DNA of 64,000 nt. It comes from Allolobophora icterica (lineage: Eukaryota; Annelida; Clitellata; Crassiclitellata; Lumbricidae). The stretch is taken from positions 19,158,557-19,222,556 of the forward strand of contig OY744612.1 of assembly GCA_963556255.1 (NCBI GenBank), in the 5' to 3' direction. Below are positions 13,049 to 24,285 of the stretch, one piece after another. Under the pieces are notes generated by a model. It was not told where the DNA came from. It made no database searches and was given only the letters and a program-made list of their open reading frames with translations. Position 1 is the first letter of the stretch. Every line of letters begins with the position of its first letter. Position numbers and translations under genes: made by a program.

Positions 13049-13895
13049 GACCCGAATCACGACCAAATCCAAAATTTTCCCGTTTTTCATCATTTGAATG
13101 CAAGACAGAAGCATGCGCAGGGAAAGGCTTATATAGAATAGCAAATTCGTCTGCCAACTTCGCGGCGTCTGAAACTGTCGCGGGCTTTTTGTCAATTATC
13201 CATCTATGGATTTCAACAGGCAAGCAAGTCACAAATTGCTCAAGTTTAAAGACTTCAAAGGCCTTAGTCAAGTCATTAAACGCACCTTCACCTTCCAGCC
13301 ACCTTTGAAAAGGTAACGCCAAGCGGAAAGCGAAAGCAGAGTAAGTCTCCTGCGAACCCTTAACCAAAGTTCTAAAGCTCTGCCTCTCTTTATCTTGCCT
13401 CTCTCGTTCTCTTTCCTCCATCTTCAATTTTTCGTGCAATTCAGCCTTTCTGTCTTCAGCCTCTCGCCTTCGTTCCTCCATCTTCAATTTTTCCTGCAAT
13501 TCAGCCTTTCTGTCTTCAGCCTCTCGTTCTTGCTTTCTGTCTTCAGCCTCTCGTTCTTGCTTTCTGTTTTCAGCCTCTCGTTCTTGCCTTTTGTCTTCCA
13601 TTCTCAATTTCTCCAATTGAAATTCTCTGTCACTATCTAACTTCATCAATTCAGTCTTTTCTACTCCAAAATCGAACACTTTTTTTTCCTGCGTTACAAA
13701 TTTAGCAAGAATTTTCTGCATTTGAGTCTTACTCATGCCTCTAGTGTCCTGATCTAATTTCTCTAATTCAAGCCTTAATTCGTCAGCCGACATATCTAAG
13801 ACGTCGTCCAAACTCAAAGGCTTAGTCACCGGAGAGTGAAGGACACTCCCAACCGGAGAAGCGGTTGCCGATGTATCAGACCCAAATGTAGCCAT
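13041..13895 (-). pseudogene. retrotransposon Gag with coiled coil and SCAN-like capsid region, interrupted by hAT
   Basis: Structural polyprotein of the LTR element. The ATG at 13895-13893 (MATFGSDTS) in the context TATCATGG is preferred over an upstream non-ATG extension. After a leucine-rich N-terminus comes a highly charged segment with repeated EAEDRKQER and AELQEKLKMEER modules, a predicted long coiled coil. The next part has the spacing of the SCAN/CA-CTD fold: SAFAFRLALPFQRWLEGEG, then KLEQFVTCLPVEIHRWIIDK, then AAKLADEF. The frame is native up to GRGA at 13041. Beyond that it would read into the hAT end, and the true continuation with the zinc knuckle lies at 9806 and below. Confidence 0.87.
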
Positions 13896-14009
13896 GATAC
13901 AAAGTCGTATGCACAACTTCTAAAGAAACCGTCAAATACGCAAATACGCAGACCCAATTTCCAATTTTGAAATTTCCAATTTAACAAAACGGAAAACGGT
14001 GAATTTTAA

Positions 14010-14022
14010 GGACGAGCCCCCA
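14010..14022 (-). other. primer-binding site, tRNA-Pro type
   Basis: Two bases downstream of the 5' LTR the minus strand reads TGGGGGCTCGTCC. This matches the first 13 positions of the tRNA-Pro primer site known from retroviruses and retrotransposons. The following bases (TTAAAA) do not continue the match. Confidence 0.75.
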
Positions 14023-14024
14023 TA

Positions 14025-14499
14025 TGTTAGCTTGTTAGTCTAGAGGTGAAATGTGAGTTAGAATGATACAAGAAATGACAAGAAAAACGAAGACTTTCGC
14101 AATATTAATAAAACGTATATTTACACTATGTACATAATTGAAACGATACTCACACATACAAGACAAACGAAACGTCAAAAGACAGACTCTCCGAGAAGAC
14201 GCCTGCACAAACTCCACAAAGGAAGATACAACTCGAGAACCGGCAATTAAACATGAGTAGCGACCACGCAGGGTACACTCTCTGAAAATGACCACAAAAG
14301 GGTACTTACAATGCGTGACACAACCAGTGCACGTCTTACGCCTTACTTAACTAAAACCGGTCTCCCTGTAGACACAAGAACACTGCTATATATAGCCAAC
14401 GAGACCATCCTACTTCTAGCTTCAAACGAGGTGCGTCTTAACTAAGGTTAGTAAGTGCACGTGAGGATGATAATGGCGGGATGGCTGAAGGCCAACTCC

Positions 14500-14504
<5 letters not shown>
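14025..14504 (-). repeat. 5' LTR (right)
   Basis: 480 bp, from TGTTAGCTTG to CTCCCAACA in plus orientation, so it has TG...CA ends with the short inverted repeat TGTTRG/CYAACA. It keeps the 14 bp (CCGAGAAGACGCCT) missing from the left LTR. It is followed directly by (AT)n. Confidence 0.93.
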
Positions 14505-14555
<51 letters not shown>

Positions 14556-14568
14556 TCTTGATTATATC

Positions 14569-14633
<65 letters not shown>

Positions 14634-14660
14634 CACATATGATATAATCAAGAACTTTAC
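14505..14660. repeat. (AT)n tracts with a long palindrome
   Basis: An AT tract at 14505-14550 is followed by AAAGTTCTTGATTATATCAT (from 14551), a second AT tract, and then the reverse complement of that arm ending at 14658. About 26 bp of each arm match perfectly around an AT-only centre, so the segment can form a cruciform. Confidence 0.9.
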
Positions 14661-15391
14661 AAGTGAGCAGGGCCATGCAGCCAAATCCTTTTATATCTTT
14701 CAATTTTAGTTATCACTTTTTGATGCCACACAGCTGATAGGCCCTACACGTTTATAGAGTACACATGTACTTATACACTGTGTGACATTGTGGCTGTCTG
14801 GTCGAGTGTCTTTCTCAAAACACTGTTAAGGTTTGATCATTCCGCAGACAGTCATAATGGAAACACAAGGTCACCTTTGTATAGGTCCTTAGCACCCAAC
14901 TGATCAGCACCTTCAACAGAAGCCTTTAGAGTAGATATACGCACCATACCAGCGCTCGTGAATAGGCCAATGCTCATCAATAGGCTGGTGCCCTGCGCTT
15001 GGTTTTTGAATGGCGCTTAGAGATTACAGTTACGATACCAATAAAGAATATATGACATATTTACATTGTATTAAACATCAAATAAAATAATGATTTGTTG
15101 CTTTACTGTTATTTACTAACCAGTAGTGTTCTTCTGGCTACCACATGCATCATTTGTGGGCATATGAGGGGTGCATATACCCTCCACTTTTTGGACTGGG
15201 GTACCATACCCCCACTTTTGAACAATGCCAGTCAATATTTTATTATTGTGCCTTCCCAGAGATTGCAGTCTCTGCCTTGCTTCATGTATGTAAGAAATAG
15301 GTTCCCCAATTTTAGACTAAAGTTATGCTTCTGCTAGCTACTTACTACTTAATTATTGCATAGCAGAGTATTTAAGTAAATGTATATACAT
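14661..15391. other. intergenic, no gene seen
   Basis: Mixed sequence without recognisable coding or repeat structure beyond short AT runs. Confidence 0.4.
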
Positions 15392-15399
15392 ATATAGAG

Positions 15400-17686
15400 T
15401 AGTGTGGTCCAAAAAAATAAAGTTCAAGCTAGAAACCAGGCCACCCTCTCAGTTTTTTACACCTGTCAATAGTATTATTGAGACAAAATTTCAGCTTCTT
15501 ATTCCAACTGGAAGATGGTGCTCAATGACAAATAAATATTACCATATAGTAGTATTTGCTGTAAATCTCGATGCCGTATAACTTGGTCAACATTTATCAT
15601 GGAGATGAGCTTGAAATAGTTTATGTTGTGTTATCAGACTTACTTACTTACTGGTACTTGAAACAAAAACATGTACAGTTCTTGTTGAAGGTCATGGTGC
15701 CTACTTCCTGTGTTTAGGGCTGACAGCCTGACATGTTTTCAGAAGTGAATTTTTACATTACAATTCCTGCAGCGCCTGGCTGTGATCCTTCTGCCCTGCC
15801 ACTTTCGCGTAACAGAGTGCGTAAGAAAGCCAGGATAGAGCATGCTGAAGCTGCAAGATCTGAATTTGTACCAGATTAACCACTGGTACTACACTGGGTT
15901 GGGTAGACCCTGCCTAAGATCTTTGGAGCAGGAAATGTAGACCACCTGCCAGTGCTGGTTTCTGGTGATGGTGTGAATAAGCTCCTCTTTGTGCCCAAAT
16001 TAGCCTTTGGGACAGGGTGCAATGAATTCATGGTCGTTCATATTCTTCTGAAGTTGTGAAAGCTCACAGTTGACAAGGTTCAAGCCTTGAGCTTTGATAC
16101 AATGTCTGTCAACACTGGGCATTTCAACGGATTGTGTGTTCTGCTGGAAGACAAATCAGCTGAGAGCTCTTGTGGTTGGCCTGCCGTCATCATGTAATGG
16201 AATTGATTTTAGCCAAAGTATTCACCTTGTGCTGCAGTCCACCTGTTCTCCATAAATTCCAATCTTCAAAATATTTAAAGCTGCTGGGAAGGTGTGACAT
16301 GTGTCAACGTCCGAGGACTGGAAGTCATATCCGGCACTGCAGCCCCCCATGAAACAGCGTCAGTTTTGTCAAGGAGTTTGCTGAAAGAAAGTCAGATTCA
16401 GAGATCAGAGACAACAGTACTACCAAGAGCTCATTGAGCCGACAGTGGTTGTCCTTTGAAGTCAGTCTTCAATAATTCACTGGAGAGCCCTGGGCCAATT
16501 CACCATGCACATTGGATGGCAACGTTACTGTATGTAATCAAAATCTACATTTTTCGCGATCAACCTGATCTATTCATGAAGAAACTCAGATTCATTGATT
16601 TTTTAAGTTTGGTGCCCTGTTTTACGCAAAGGCTTGGACAAAGACCCACTTGCTGCTGAATCTCCAGAACAAGATCTGTCACTTTGGATTGGTCTAGGAC
16701 AATATGAGTCTATTGACTGTTAGGTTAGCGTTGCTGCCAGGAAGGTCCTAGAAAACCACTTGTGGTAACTTTCAGATGAGGCAATGTTCTCAGACCAACT
16801 TCCCGTAACAGATAAAATGAATATTGTCGACAGAATGACTGCAAGACCAACTTCCTGTAAGAGATAAAATGAAGATTGTCGACAGAATGACTGCAAAGCC
16901 TGTTGAAAAGAGGTGAGAAGTGATGCTAAGGTACTGAAGGAGGGTTTTCTGGGTGATTTTACAACCCAATGAGCACTGACACTACTGTCACACCTGAAGG
17001 TGAGTGATTTTTTTACACTTCAACCAGAGAAATGGATCGAGAATGAGGATTATAGGCAAGGTAGATAGATAATTCAGCAGTTGAGAGTGGTGAATGACGC
17101 GGCTGAGAGGGTGTGAAGTTGTTCGAGGAATTCTACTGCCTCATCACCAATGATGAAGAAGAAAAGCACTTTCTTCTCCAAGTGCTCGAGGCAAATATGA
17201 AAGCTGTTCTCACTCACACAACAAAGAAGGCTGCTGTTGACGCAGTGCTTGCAAAGCCTTGCAGTTTCTAGAGTCAAATACTGTAACAGGTGTTGAAATT
17301 ATAAAACAAGAACAATCGACATTCGATTTTCATGGACTGGACGATGTTTTTGACATTTTTGGACATTTGCAATTCATTAAACCTTCTGAAATTTTACAGT
17401 TCCATCTGTCTAACTGTTCTTGTATTACATATGTTGTCAAATTACAGTAATATTTGATCTATCTTGAAATAAAATGCATTTGTGAGCCAACACACTCATT
17501 TCTGCAATTAATGTCTATTTATCGGTATATGACAAAGTAACATAGTCCGTGAGCACCGTCTTCCAATTGGAATTGGAAGCTGAAATTTTGTCTCAATAAT
17601 ACTATTGATAGGTGTAAAAAACTGAGAGGGTGGCCTGGTTTCTAGCTTGAACTTTATTTTTTACCATGTGTCTGTGGACCACCCTA
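15400..17686. mobile_element. DNA transposon with ~130-bp inverted repeats and 8-bp target duplication
   Basis: The ends TAGTGTGGTCC and GGACCACCCTA are inverted with one mismatch. Inverted similarity continues inwards for about 125-140 bp (15400-15525 against 17550-17686), and the right copy has about 12 extra bases near its end. ATATAGAG flanks both sides exactly (15392-15399 and 17687-17694). Eight-bp duplications and YARNG ends fit hAT or a relative. The interior holds a decayed transposase-like gene on the plus strand. Confidence 0.87.
15770..17270 (+). pseudogene. decayed transposase-like protein (family with VDRLPVLVSG / FDTxSxNTG / LACRHH motifs)
   Basis: Several frames and stops interrupt it, but ordered fragments are clear. 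These are LPVLVSGDGVNKLLFVPKL (about 15935-16000), LSFDTMSVNTGHFNGLCVLL (about 16090-16150), WLACRHHVMELILAKVF (about 16172-16225), HHAHWMATLLYVIKIYIF (about 16498-16555), and a C-terminal part DEEEKHFLLQVLEANMKAVL (about 17150-17210). I recognise this motif order from uncharacterised mobile-element proteins of invertebrates. The Asp and the HH...E residues suggest an RNase-H-fold transposase, which is inference. A ~53-bp tandem duplication at about 16793-16900 is one of the lesions. Confidence 0.6.
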
Positions 17687-17744
17687 ATATAGAGCATAAC
17701 CAAAGACATGAATTGTTATAGGCCTACCAGAATTCTTGCTAATA

Positions 17745-18180
17745 GAGGTTTCTATATTGTATTGTATTGTATCTAGAAATTTATAAAGTGCCTCTCGCAG
17801 AATAACTATTCAGAGGCGCTCTCAGCACAGAAGCCGAGGGGAAACAGAAATGCCTTTAGGGAACGCGAGACCGATAAGGAAAAGCCAGTCATTAGTTTGG
17901 ACCTGAGCAGAGGGGGAAGGTCCAGATCGTGGGACCCACTACAGCAAACCCCCGGTGCTGGGCCAATGCAGTTTTATCCTTGGGAAAAAGATCAAGCCGA
18001 TTTACAGAGCGCAATGAGCGAGAAGACGATGCAGATAGCGGTTTTCAGATAGTTCGAGAGATATTTCGGGGGCATCGGGCAGTATATGTTCAGCGTTCTC
18101 AACAGTTGAGCTTTAACACTTTAACGATATTAAAGCTGTATTGGTTTCCCAGTCGCTTTTAGTACACACTCGTCGTTCAG
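17745..18180 (-). mobile_element. CR1/L2-like LINE 3' end
   Basis: On the minus strand, fragments read RGFAVVGPTIW and later SLKAFLF...CAESASE before a stop. These match the end of the LINE reverse transcriptase at 41957-42211 (FSVVGPTIWNGL...GVGSASE). The 3' tail follows (AGGCACTTTATAAATTTC), then (ATACA)n at 17755-17775. Confidence 0.6.
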
Positions 18181-18382
18181 GTGTCAATACACAGGATACT
18201 CCTTATTACACAAGTACAAAATTGGTGGGTAAATGGCCACCACAAATGTTGTTCAGCTTTAGAAAATGACCTCAGAATTACACCTAAGTAGCAGGCGGTT
18301 CATTTTCAGCCTTCCAAAGGCAGTGTTAAACGAGGTCTGATCAGATATTTGTCGATTTTCAAGGTCCTAGTAACATGTAAGC

Positions 18383-18837
18383 TAGGGGTCAGCCAGTAAA
18401 CATATTTCACCGAGTACCGAATCCGAGTATTTGGATGTACTATTTGCCGGATCCGGGTACGAACCGAGTGCCATTTATTCCAAATGCGAAGCTTCACATT
18501 TTCATGTAATGAAAAATTATCAAAATAAATTTTCGTACTTGTAATAACTGACTAATATATTTTGAATTTTAGAAATTAATAATCAATTAAATGGACTTGA
18601 CTTCCTTTGTGGACTTCCATGTTGGTGTTTTTTTGTACTTTTCTTCATCAAAATGAATATGCTAGATGAAGCTCAAAGCTGATATTATGAGCCTACAAAT
18701 TCCGGCATGTGAGGCAGACAAGCAACTATTTGTGTGTACAGTATTTGACGAGGCGAATAGTGTACTTCCGCATTAGAGCCGAAAAACGGGATATTCGGCC
18801 GAGGCAAATGTCCGAGGTCATTTCCGGCTTACCCCTA
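18383..18837. mobile_element. hAT-type MITE, 455 bp
   Basis: The ends TAGGGGTCAGCC and GGCTTACCCCTA are inverted with one mismatch. The flanks are a perfect 8-bp duplication, ATGTAAGC (18375-18382 and 18838-18845). The subterminal regions are rich in CCGA and CCGGAT words. No coding frame. Confidence 0.92.
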
Positions 18838-19272
18838 ATGTAAGCCACAGTTATACATCAGTATGAAAGTAAACCCAGTTAAGTTCGTTCAGATAAATGC
18901 AATTTAATTCAGCAGCCTCTGTAGGTCCAATTACACTGTATTAACTCAGTAGCATTCACATGCATTGTATCTGTTTTTAAAGACTGCAACTCTAAAAGTA
19001 TATGTAGCTTGCTAGGAATACGGTCATTTGCTCATGAACAGTTGCTCGCCGAACAATTGCTCGCCAGGTCAATTGGAAAAAGTAAAGCAGGAGTTTACTG
19101 ATAGTGGTCACAGTTTTATAAGACAAAAATCAGTAAAACTAACATTTTGTGTGTGATAAAAAATCAAAGAAATTTAAGTGCTGTGCTCATTTAGATACTG
19201 AGATCATAGAAAAAGAATTGGCATTGCAAATCTAGAGGCTGTGTTTCACTCATTGTTATTATTACTATAATT

Positions 19273-19411
19273 CAGTGGCGGCGCCGCCTTTACTAGTGGT
19301 ATGCCATACCACTTTTTTAAGATGGTAAGCAACAACATACTTTTGCCGTAACACTTTTTTGCCGTACTTCTAATTTGCTGTACTACGTTTCAAATCATGG
19401 TGCTGCCACTA
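19273..19411. mobile_element. hAT-type MITE, 139 bp
   Basis: The ends CAGTGGCGGCGCC and GGTGCTGCCACTA are imperfect inverted repeats. The perfect 8-bp duplication CTATAATT lies at 19265-19272 and 19412-19419. Confidence 0.9.
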
Positions 19412-19419
19412 CTATAATT

Positions 19420-20578
19420 AAGTAAATTTCACCATTATTTGCTTGTTCAAGAAATAGACCAGGAAAGAAAGACCAAGAAGTTCATGTCGTAAGATGCTAG
19501 GTAACCTAGTCCAACAGTTTTCAAACTTAATTTTTATTGTACCACCAGGTAAAAAATCGAATGTTGGCATACCACCCGCCAGATCAAAAACAACAGGGGA
19601 GCACAAAGTCCCCTTGCAATTAGCGTAGAAAAAAATTTAACTTTTAAGAAAAATAAGCACATGGTGGACATAGCAAATCAAAGAAAGATGGGCATAAACT
19701 CATAAAAAATTTGAAGAAAAAGATGTTTTGCACATGGTAGACATAGAATATTGGCTTCAAAGCTCAATAAACCTTTTGTCCCTGTCTCTCTTCCAGTTTT
19801 CGTTCCTCCCTCTCCCTCCCTTCTATCTTTTCCTGCATAAACTCTTAGAAAATTAAAATTTTCTTAATTTGTTCGTGTACTACTTAGCGACACCTGGTGT
19901 ACCAATAGTGGTACGCGTACCACTGTTTCAGAACCCACAACCTGGTCCAGAAAGTACTATGGAGTACTTTGGTATTGCCCCATCCAGCAAACAGACTTCA
20001 TTAGATTCAATGCAATACAGACTCTCTACAGTCATTAGGTTCAATGCAATACAGACTCTACAGTCAGACTGAAGCTGTTTAGCCGTATGAACCGTATCTA
20101 TCAAAATGCCCACATCTTGCCTTGTCTGCATTTGGGTGACCTCTCCCCTCTTTGCAGACGTCCTTAATGGACAACCCTGCAACAAGATGAACCCCTCAGG
20201 TGCAAACCAATGACTCAAACAATGCAAGAAGATAGTAACATTTAAACTCATTCAGCAAATTTCTATTTAAAAAAAACGTTTTTTTCATGACACTTCACAT
20301 AAACAAACATCACTGAAATGCTGTTAGAGCAAACCAGAAAACTAGTGGTCAAAGGCTTGTTGGCTTTCAATGTGCCTACACATAACATACAAGGCATCAA
20401 TGTAGAGTGCATAAACACCTAGCCGCAATTTTAAATGAATTTCAAAATCTAGCAGTGTCGTATGATGGAAAGGTGTCCAGGACTGGTGATGAGGCTAAAT
20501 CTTGGTCCAAGAAATTTGTGTATAAAACTTCAAGCAAATAAAAGAAAAGAAAATAGAGTTCCTAATTGCTGCATAGTT
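19420..20578. other. 3' flank of PFDN5, no second gene seen
   Basis: Contains transposon-like ends with GTACCACC words near 19512-19560 and 19875-19925 that I could not pair convincingly. No AATAAA signal was found close below the PFDN5 stop, so the 3' end of its transcript is not placed. Confidence 0.4.
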
Positions 20579-23500
20579 CTATGACTTGGATGTCGTAGCT
20601 GCCTGTTGTTGATGGGCCATGAGTTGACTTCGAACCTTCATCTGCAGAACTTCCATGACACCTTCGTGACAAATTAAACCAAAGTTCATAGTCAATACAT
20701 GATTTACAACTCAACATGGACAATATAGAGTAAATTTAAAAGAATACATAATGGAAGTAACAATAATAATAATACAAACAGTAATAAATTGTACAGTGGT
20801 TACAAACAATGAAGGCATAGGAAAGGGCGCTCAGTATGAATCACAAGGTGTGAGAGTCAATGCAGATTCTAATGACGAGAAAACATCAAGACATGTTAGA
20901 AATTGTCAAACATGAAACCATCAGGAGGGGATAGATGAAAGGTAATACTCTTGCTCAAAGCACATAAGATTTTGAGAGAAGCGGTTCGATATCCGCAAGC
21001 CCCTCTAGGTCGACTCAGCCTTCCGCCCCCTAGGGGCAGCAGTAAAATGAGTGTGCGCCTAACATGCTGTCAAGACGTGTGTTCAATCAGATCTTGATAA
21101 TTGTACCATCATGTTTCAATGTAACTCACTGTGGTTTGTCAGTGAGCTTGTCAATAAACACGAATATATATATATACTTGTAAATATATGACATTCTCAG
21201 GAAGGCTTAATGTCTATCTCCATGTCCACATCATCTCTCTACCTTCCAATTATGCCTCTCTGCCTATCTGTCTCTCCCTCTCCATCCCTCCCTTGCTCTC
21301 TCTGTCTCTGTCTGTCTTTTACATGTGTCGACAATCTTATTCAATCTTATCTATTTACTTACATGATGCAACAAAACTAAAACAAGACATCAACTGATTC
21401 TGACTGTTTTGCAGGCAAACCAGAATCTTAGGACGTTCTCGTCAAGTTCATCAGAACAATTCACAGGTGATATGGTCAGTGATTGTGCCATCTGTCCATG
21501 TATCTGTCGGTCTGTGTCTTTTCAGGTGGTGCCAGTCCCAAGCTTGGACAAATTAGGACGGTGAATTCAACAGCCCTGGCAGTCATAGGATTACATTAAA
21601 CACTGGACTACATACAACCACACTGAACTCCATTTTAATATTCTGCATTGCTTACTGTCTTTCATGAGGCATTTCTCCTGAAGGATTGGCTGGAGGGTTT
21701 CCATCTGCTTTGATAGGAAGTCCACTTTCCGTTGGTAATAATCCGTTGCTGCTTTAAGCTTCTGCGAGGAAAGAATAAACTGTCAATTGATCAGATTAGA
21801 ATCTGAAACTCCCCATTCCAACAGTAGATATGCACAATACTAAAGCATCTGGATATGCTTCTGTTCAGTTCCCATATCTGAATAACCACCTAGTGCGTCC
21901 GATTTCACAATCCAAAATAAATTCTGTTACCACATTATGTCATTTTCTATTATCAACATTGTCCCGGCTGTCATGATTACTTTCCATATATCAAGAAGAC
22001 CATTCCCTGAAATACATGTGGATATGAATGTGAGGGACTTAACTTTCTAAACCTTGGTATTAGGGGCAAGTGGCTAGCCCTCCTTCCCCTCACTGTTCGA
22101 CCATCCCGAAAACGGCATAATGTCAGTGCACTTAATTTATTGCCAGCTTCACCAAAGAACGAAGATGAGCTGAAATCTCAAAACATCCTTCTGCTTTGGC
22201 AGGGAATTTACCAAAGCAAGCAAACATGTTTCATGCTTTGCAAGTAGTTTATATTTATAATCTATATTTTCTTATTTATTACTACTAATAATTTTTTGTC
22301 TAAGTCTATTGAACATAGGTTTTGCTAGGTACAACCAAACTGCTCTGCATTTAGCAACATTTATTTATTTTTTATCAATTTCTTCATTTGTACAAAAATA
22401 TTTTCACAAACAAAGCCAGGCTCAACAAAGCAGACCAGCAATTATGGGAACTTCACATTACAATAATTGAATACAATGGTTTAGAATTTAGCAAAAACAT
22501 GCTGCATGAGTTACCATTTGAACGTAGTAGCCAGTACCAATGTCCACCAACACGGTCTCAACGTCTGCAAGCTGGCCTGCAACATACATCTAAAGCAAAC
22601 TGTTAAGAAAATTTCAAAATGTCAAAGGGGTTAGGCTTTGAATATCTAACAACCATATAAATTAAAAAGTCTGGCATGTCCATGTCAATCAGTTAAAATA
22701 ATAATACTGACGATTTTTATGACAATGTAACACAGCCTTGCTGTTACAAGGGTGCCTCACAACCAACAACTCTCAAAAGGCCTTAAGGCACTATGTTACA
22801 GTAAAATTCAGTTGCAATGTATCAGCTGATCCAGAAAAACATCTACACACACATATATATGCACATACATACATACATACATACATACATACATGCATAC
22901 ATATATACATACATGCATACATACATGCATACATAAATACATGAAATTACAGAAATTCCCAGATGAGACGAGATTCATATCATTTTGAAAGGATACAGAG
23001 CTGGTAAGTGGAACGAGGATGTCCTTCTTTAGATTATCGGTAGTCATTTTAGTGAGGCTCTCTTTGCACTCGCTGAATTTTCCCTGGGCATGCTTCAGTG
23101 AGCTCAGTGAGTTCTGAAGGACGTCAACATCCTACAAAACACATATGCACATTTTACATGGAATTTTCAAGTAGGTGCACACTGCAACAAATTACGTTTG
23201 AATAAAGCACGGAAAAAAGAAAAATGTTGTCACATATATATTGGTGGATAAGCTATGCGTTAATTCTGCACATAATTCTACCAATAAGTATATCAAAATC
23301 GGCAAATCAAATGCCTTAAACTTTCGGCAATACAATCAAACTCTTTCTAATAAAAATTCTAACGGTGTATACGACTCTATACGAGTTAACTTTAAGTGGG
23401 CGCGAGGCGAACTTTAAGTGGGTGCGTAGCCAAACCTCGAATCTCCGAACGGGTATTACCGCCTGATCCCGAAATAATTTTTGAAAATGCTGTTGAATCC

Positions 23501-24285
23501 ATAACATAACATAACATAATTCTTTATTGTATCTCATCATAAATCAAGTATATCCCATATATACTAAACCATAAAGTAAGTAACTATATTCTTTATTAGA
23601 CCAGTTGCAAGCGATTCGCACTCCAGCGTACATACATTAAATAATACAAAACAGAATGCAGAATACAAAAGCTAAAAAAAGAAACAGCATCAGAATCAAT
23701 ATGAGTAGAGCAAAAAATGTTTCCTCATGTTATTGTCAGTTGGAGTAAGCATTGTATCACGAGACCAAGGTCGAAGTACATAATTTCTTGGTTTCTTGGG
23801 TGGGAGCAGTGTATGAAGTACATGACCAGGGTTGTTCAAGACCCCCATAAAAAGGCTCACATCCGCATGCCTGCTGAGTTGGTCGAATGCTCTCCCCCGC
23901 CTCTGGCAAGTACCCTAGCCTAATCATCTTGTTTAGTTTTCACTTTCCGGGATTCGGGCCCGCACTAGTTTTCGGGATATCGAACGCTTGGTGGAAAACT
24001 GCTTTCGGGGATTCGGTTTATTTGGCAGTTTAATCGCTATCTGGATTCGGGTAGACCCCTACCCCTTTAAGTATCGCACTGTAACGCTACAGTTAGGTAA
24101 AACGTGTCCTGGCGTATTCTGAAAACACGAAGTTAACCGATCACTGCTTCTAGAGCTTCAGTGTATCGTATATAAGGATATTAAAACACAAAACTTATAA
24201 ATCAAACCTGCTCTAGCTGTTGCGATAGTTGATTCAATTGAGGAATACTCAATTCAGTTACTGGAATTTCTTTCGGGCCCGACAT
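20579..24285 (-). CDS. PFDN5: prefoldin subunit 5 (five coding exons)
   Basis: Alpha-class subunit of the cytosolic prefoldin hexamer, which holds unfolded actin and tubulin for the CCT chaperonin. The exons on the minus strand are 24285-24208 (26 codons, from ATG), 23131-22997 (45), 22589-22515 (25), 21761-21656 (35 plus one base) and 20661-20579 (two bases plus 26 codons and TAG). Together they encode 158 residues, against about 154 in vertebrates. All four introns are GT-AG and the first three lie in phase 0. Diagnostic stretches are VTELSIPQLNQLSQQLEQ, KKDILVPLTSS, MYVAGQLADVETVLVDIGTG with YYV, YYQRKVDFLSKQMETLQPIL, and VMEVLQMKVRSQL. The order is coil, beta hairpin, coil, as in the family. 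The exon 5 acceptor (CACGAAG) has a weak pyrimidine tract. Introns carry a SINE and simple repeats, but every coding exon is intact. UTRs were not placed. Confidence 0.95.
20925..21170 (+). mobile_element. tRNA-derived SINE (family shared with 35797-36012), in PFDN5 intron 4
   Basis: A B-box-like GGTTCGATATCC lies at 20983-20994. The body then shares CCCCTCTAGG, AGATCTTGAT and TCATGTTTCAATGTAA with the second copy. It lies antisense to the gene. Confidence 0.65.
22861..22935. repeat. (ACAT)n repeat in PFDN5 intron 2
   Basis: Degenerate ACATACATACAT tract, partly ATGCATAC. Confidence 0.9.
23505..23700 (-). mobile_element. LINE/SINE 3' tails in PFDN5 intron 1
   Basis: CATAACATAACATAATTCTT, then TATTGTATCTCATCA (23505-23540), matches the (ATGTT)n-tailed family also seen at 39112-39145 and at the end of the LINE at 47991. 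A second motif, TATATTCTTTATT with a GCACTCCAGCGTACATACAT stretch (23586-23640), has a relative at 31988-32035. Confidence 0.45.

Noticed and set aside
19512..19940. hAT element with CAGTTTTCAAACT and GTACCACTGTTTCAGAACCC ends
   Set aside because: The two ends do not form convincing inverted repeats and no target duplication was found.
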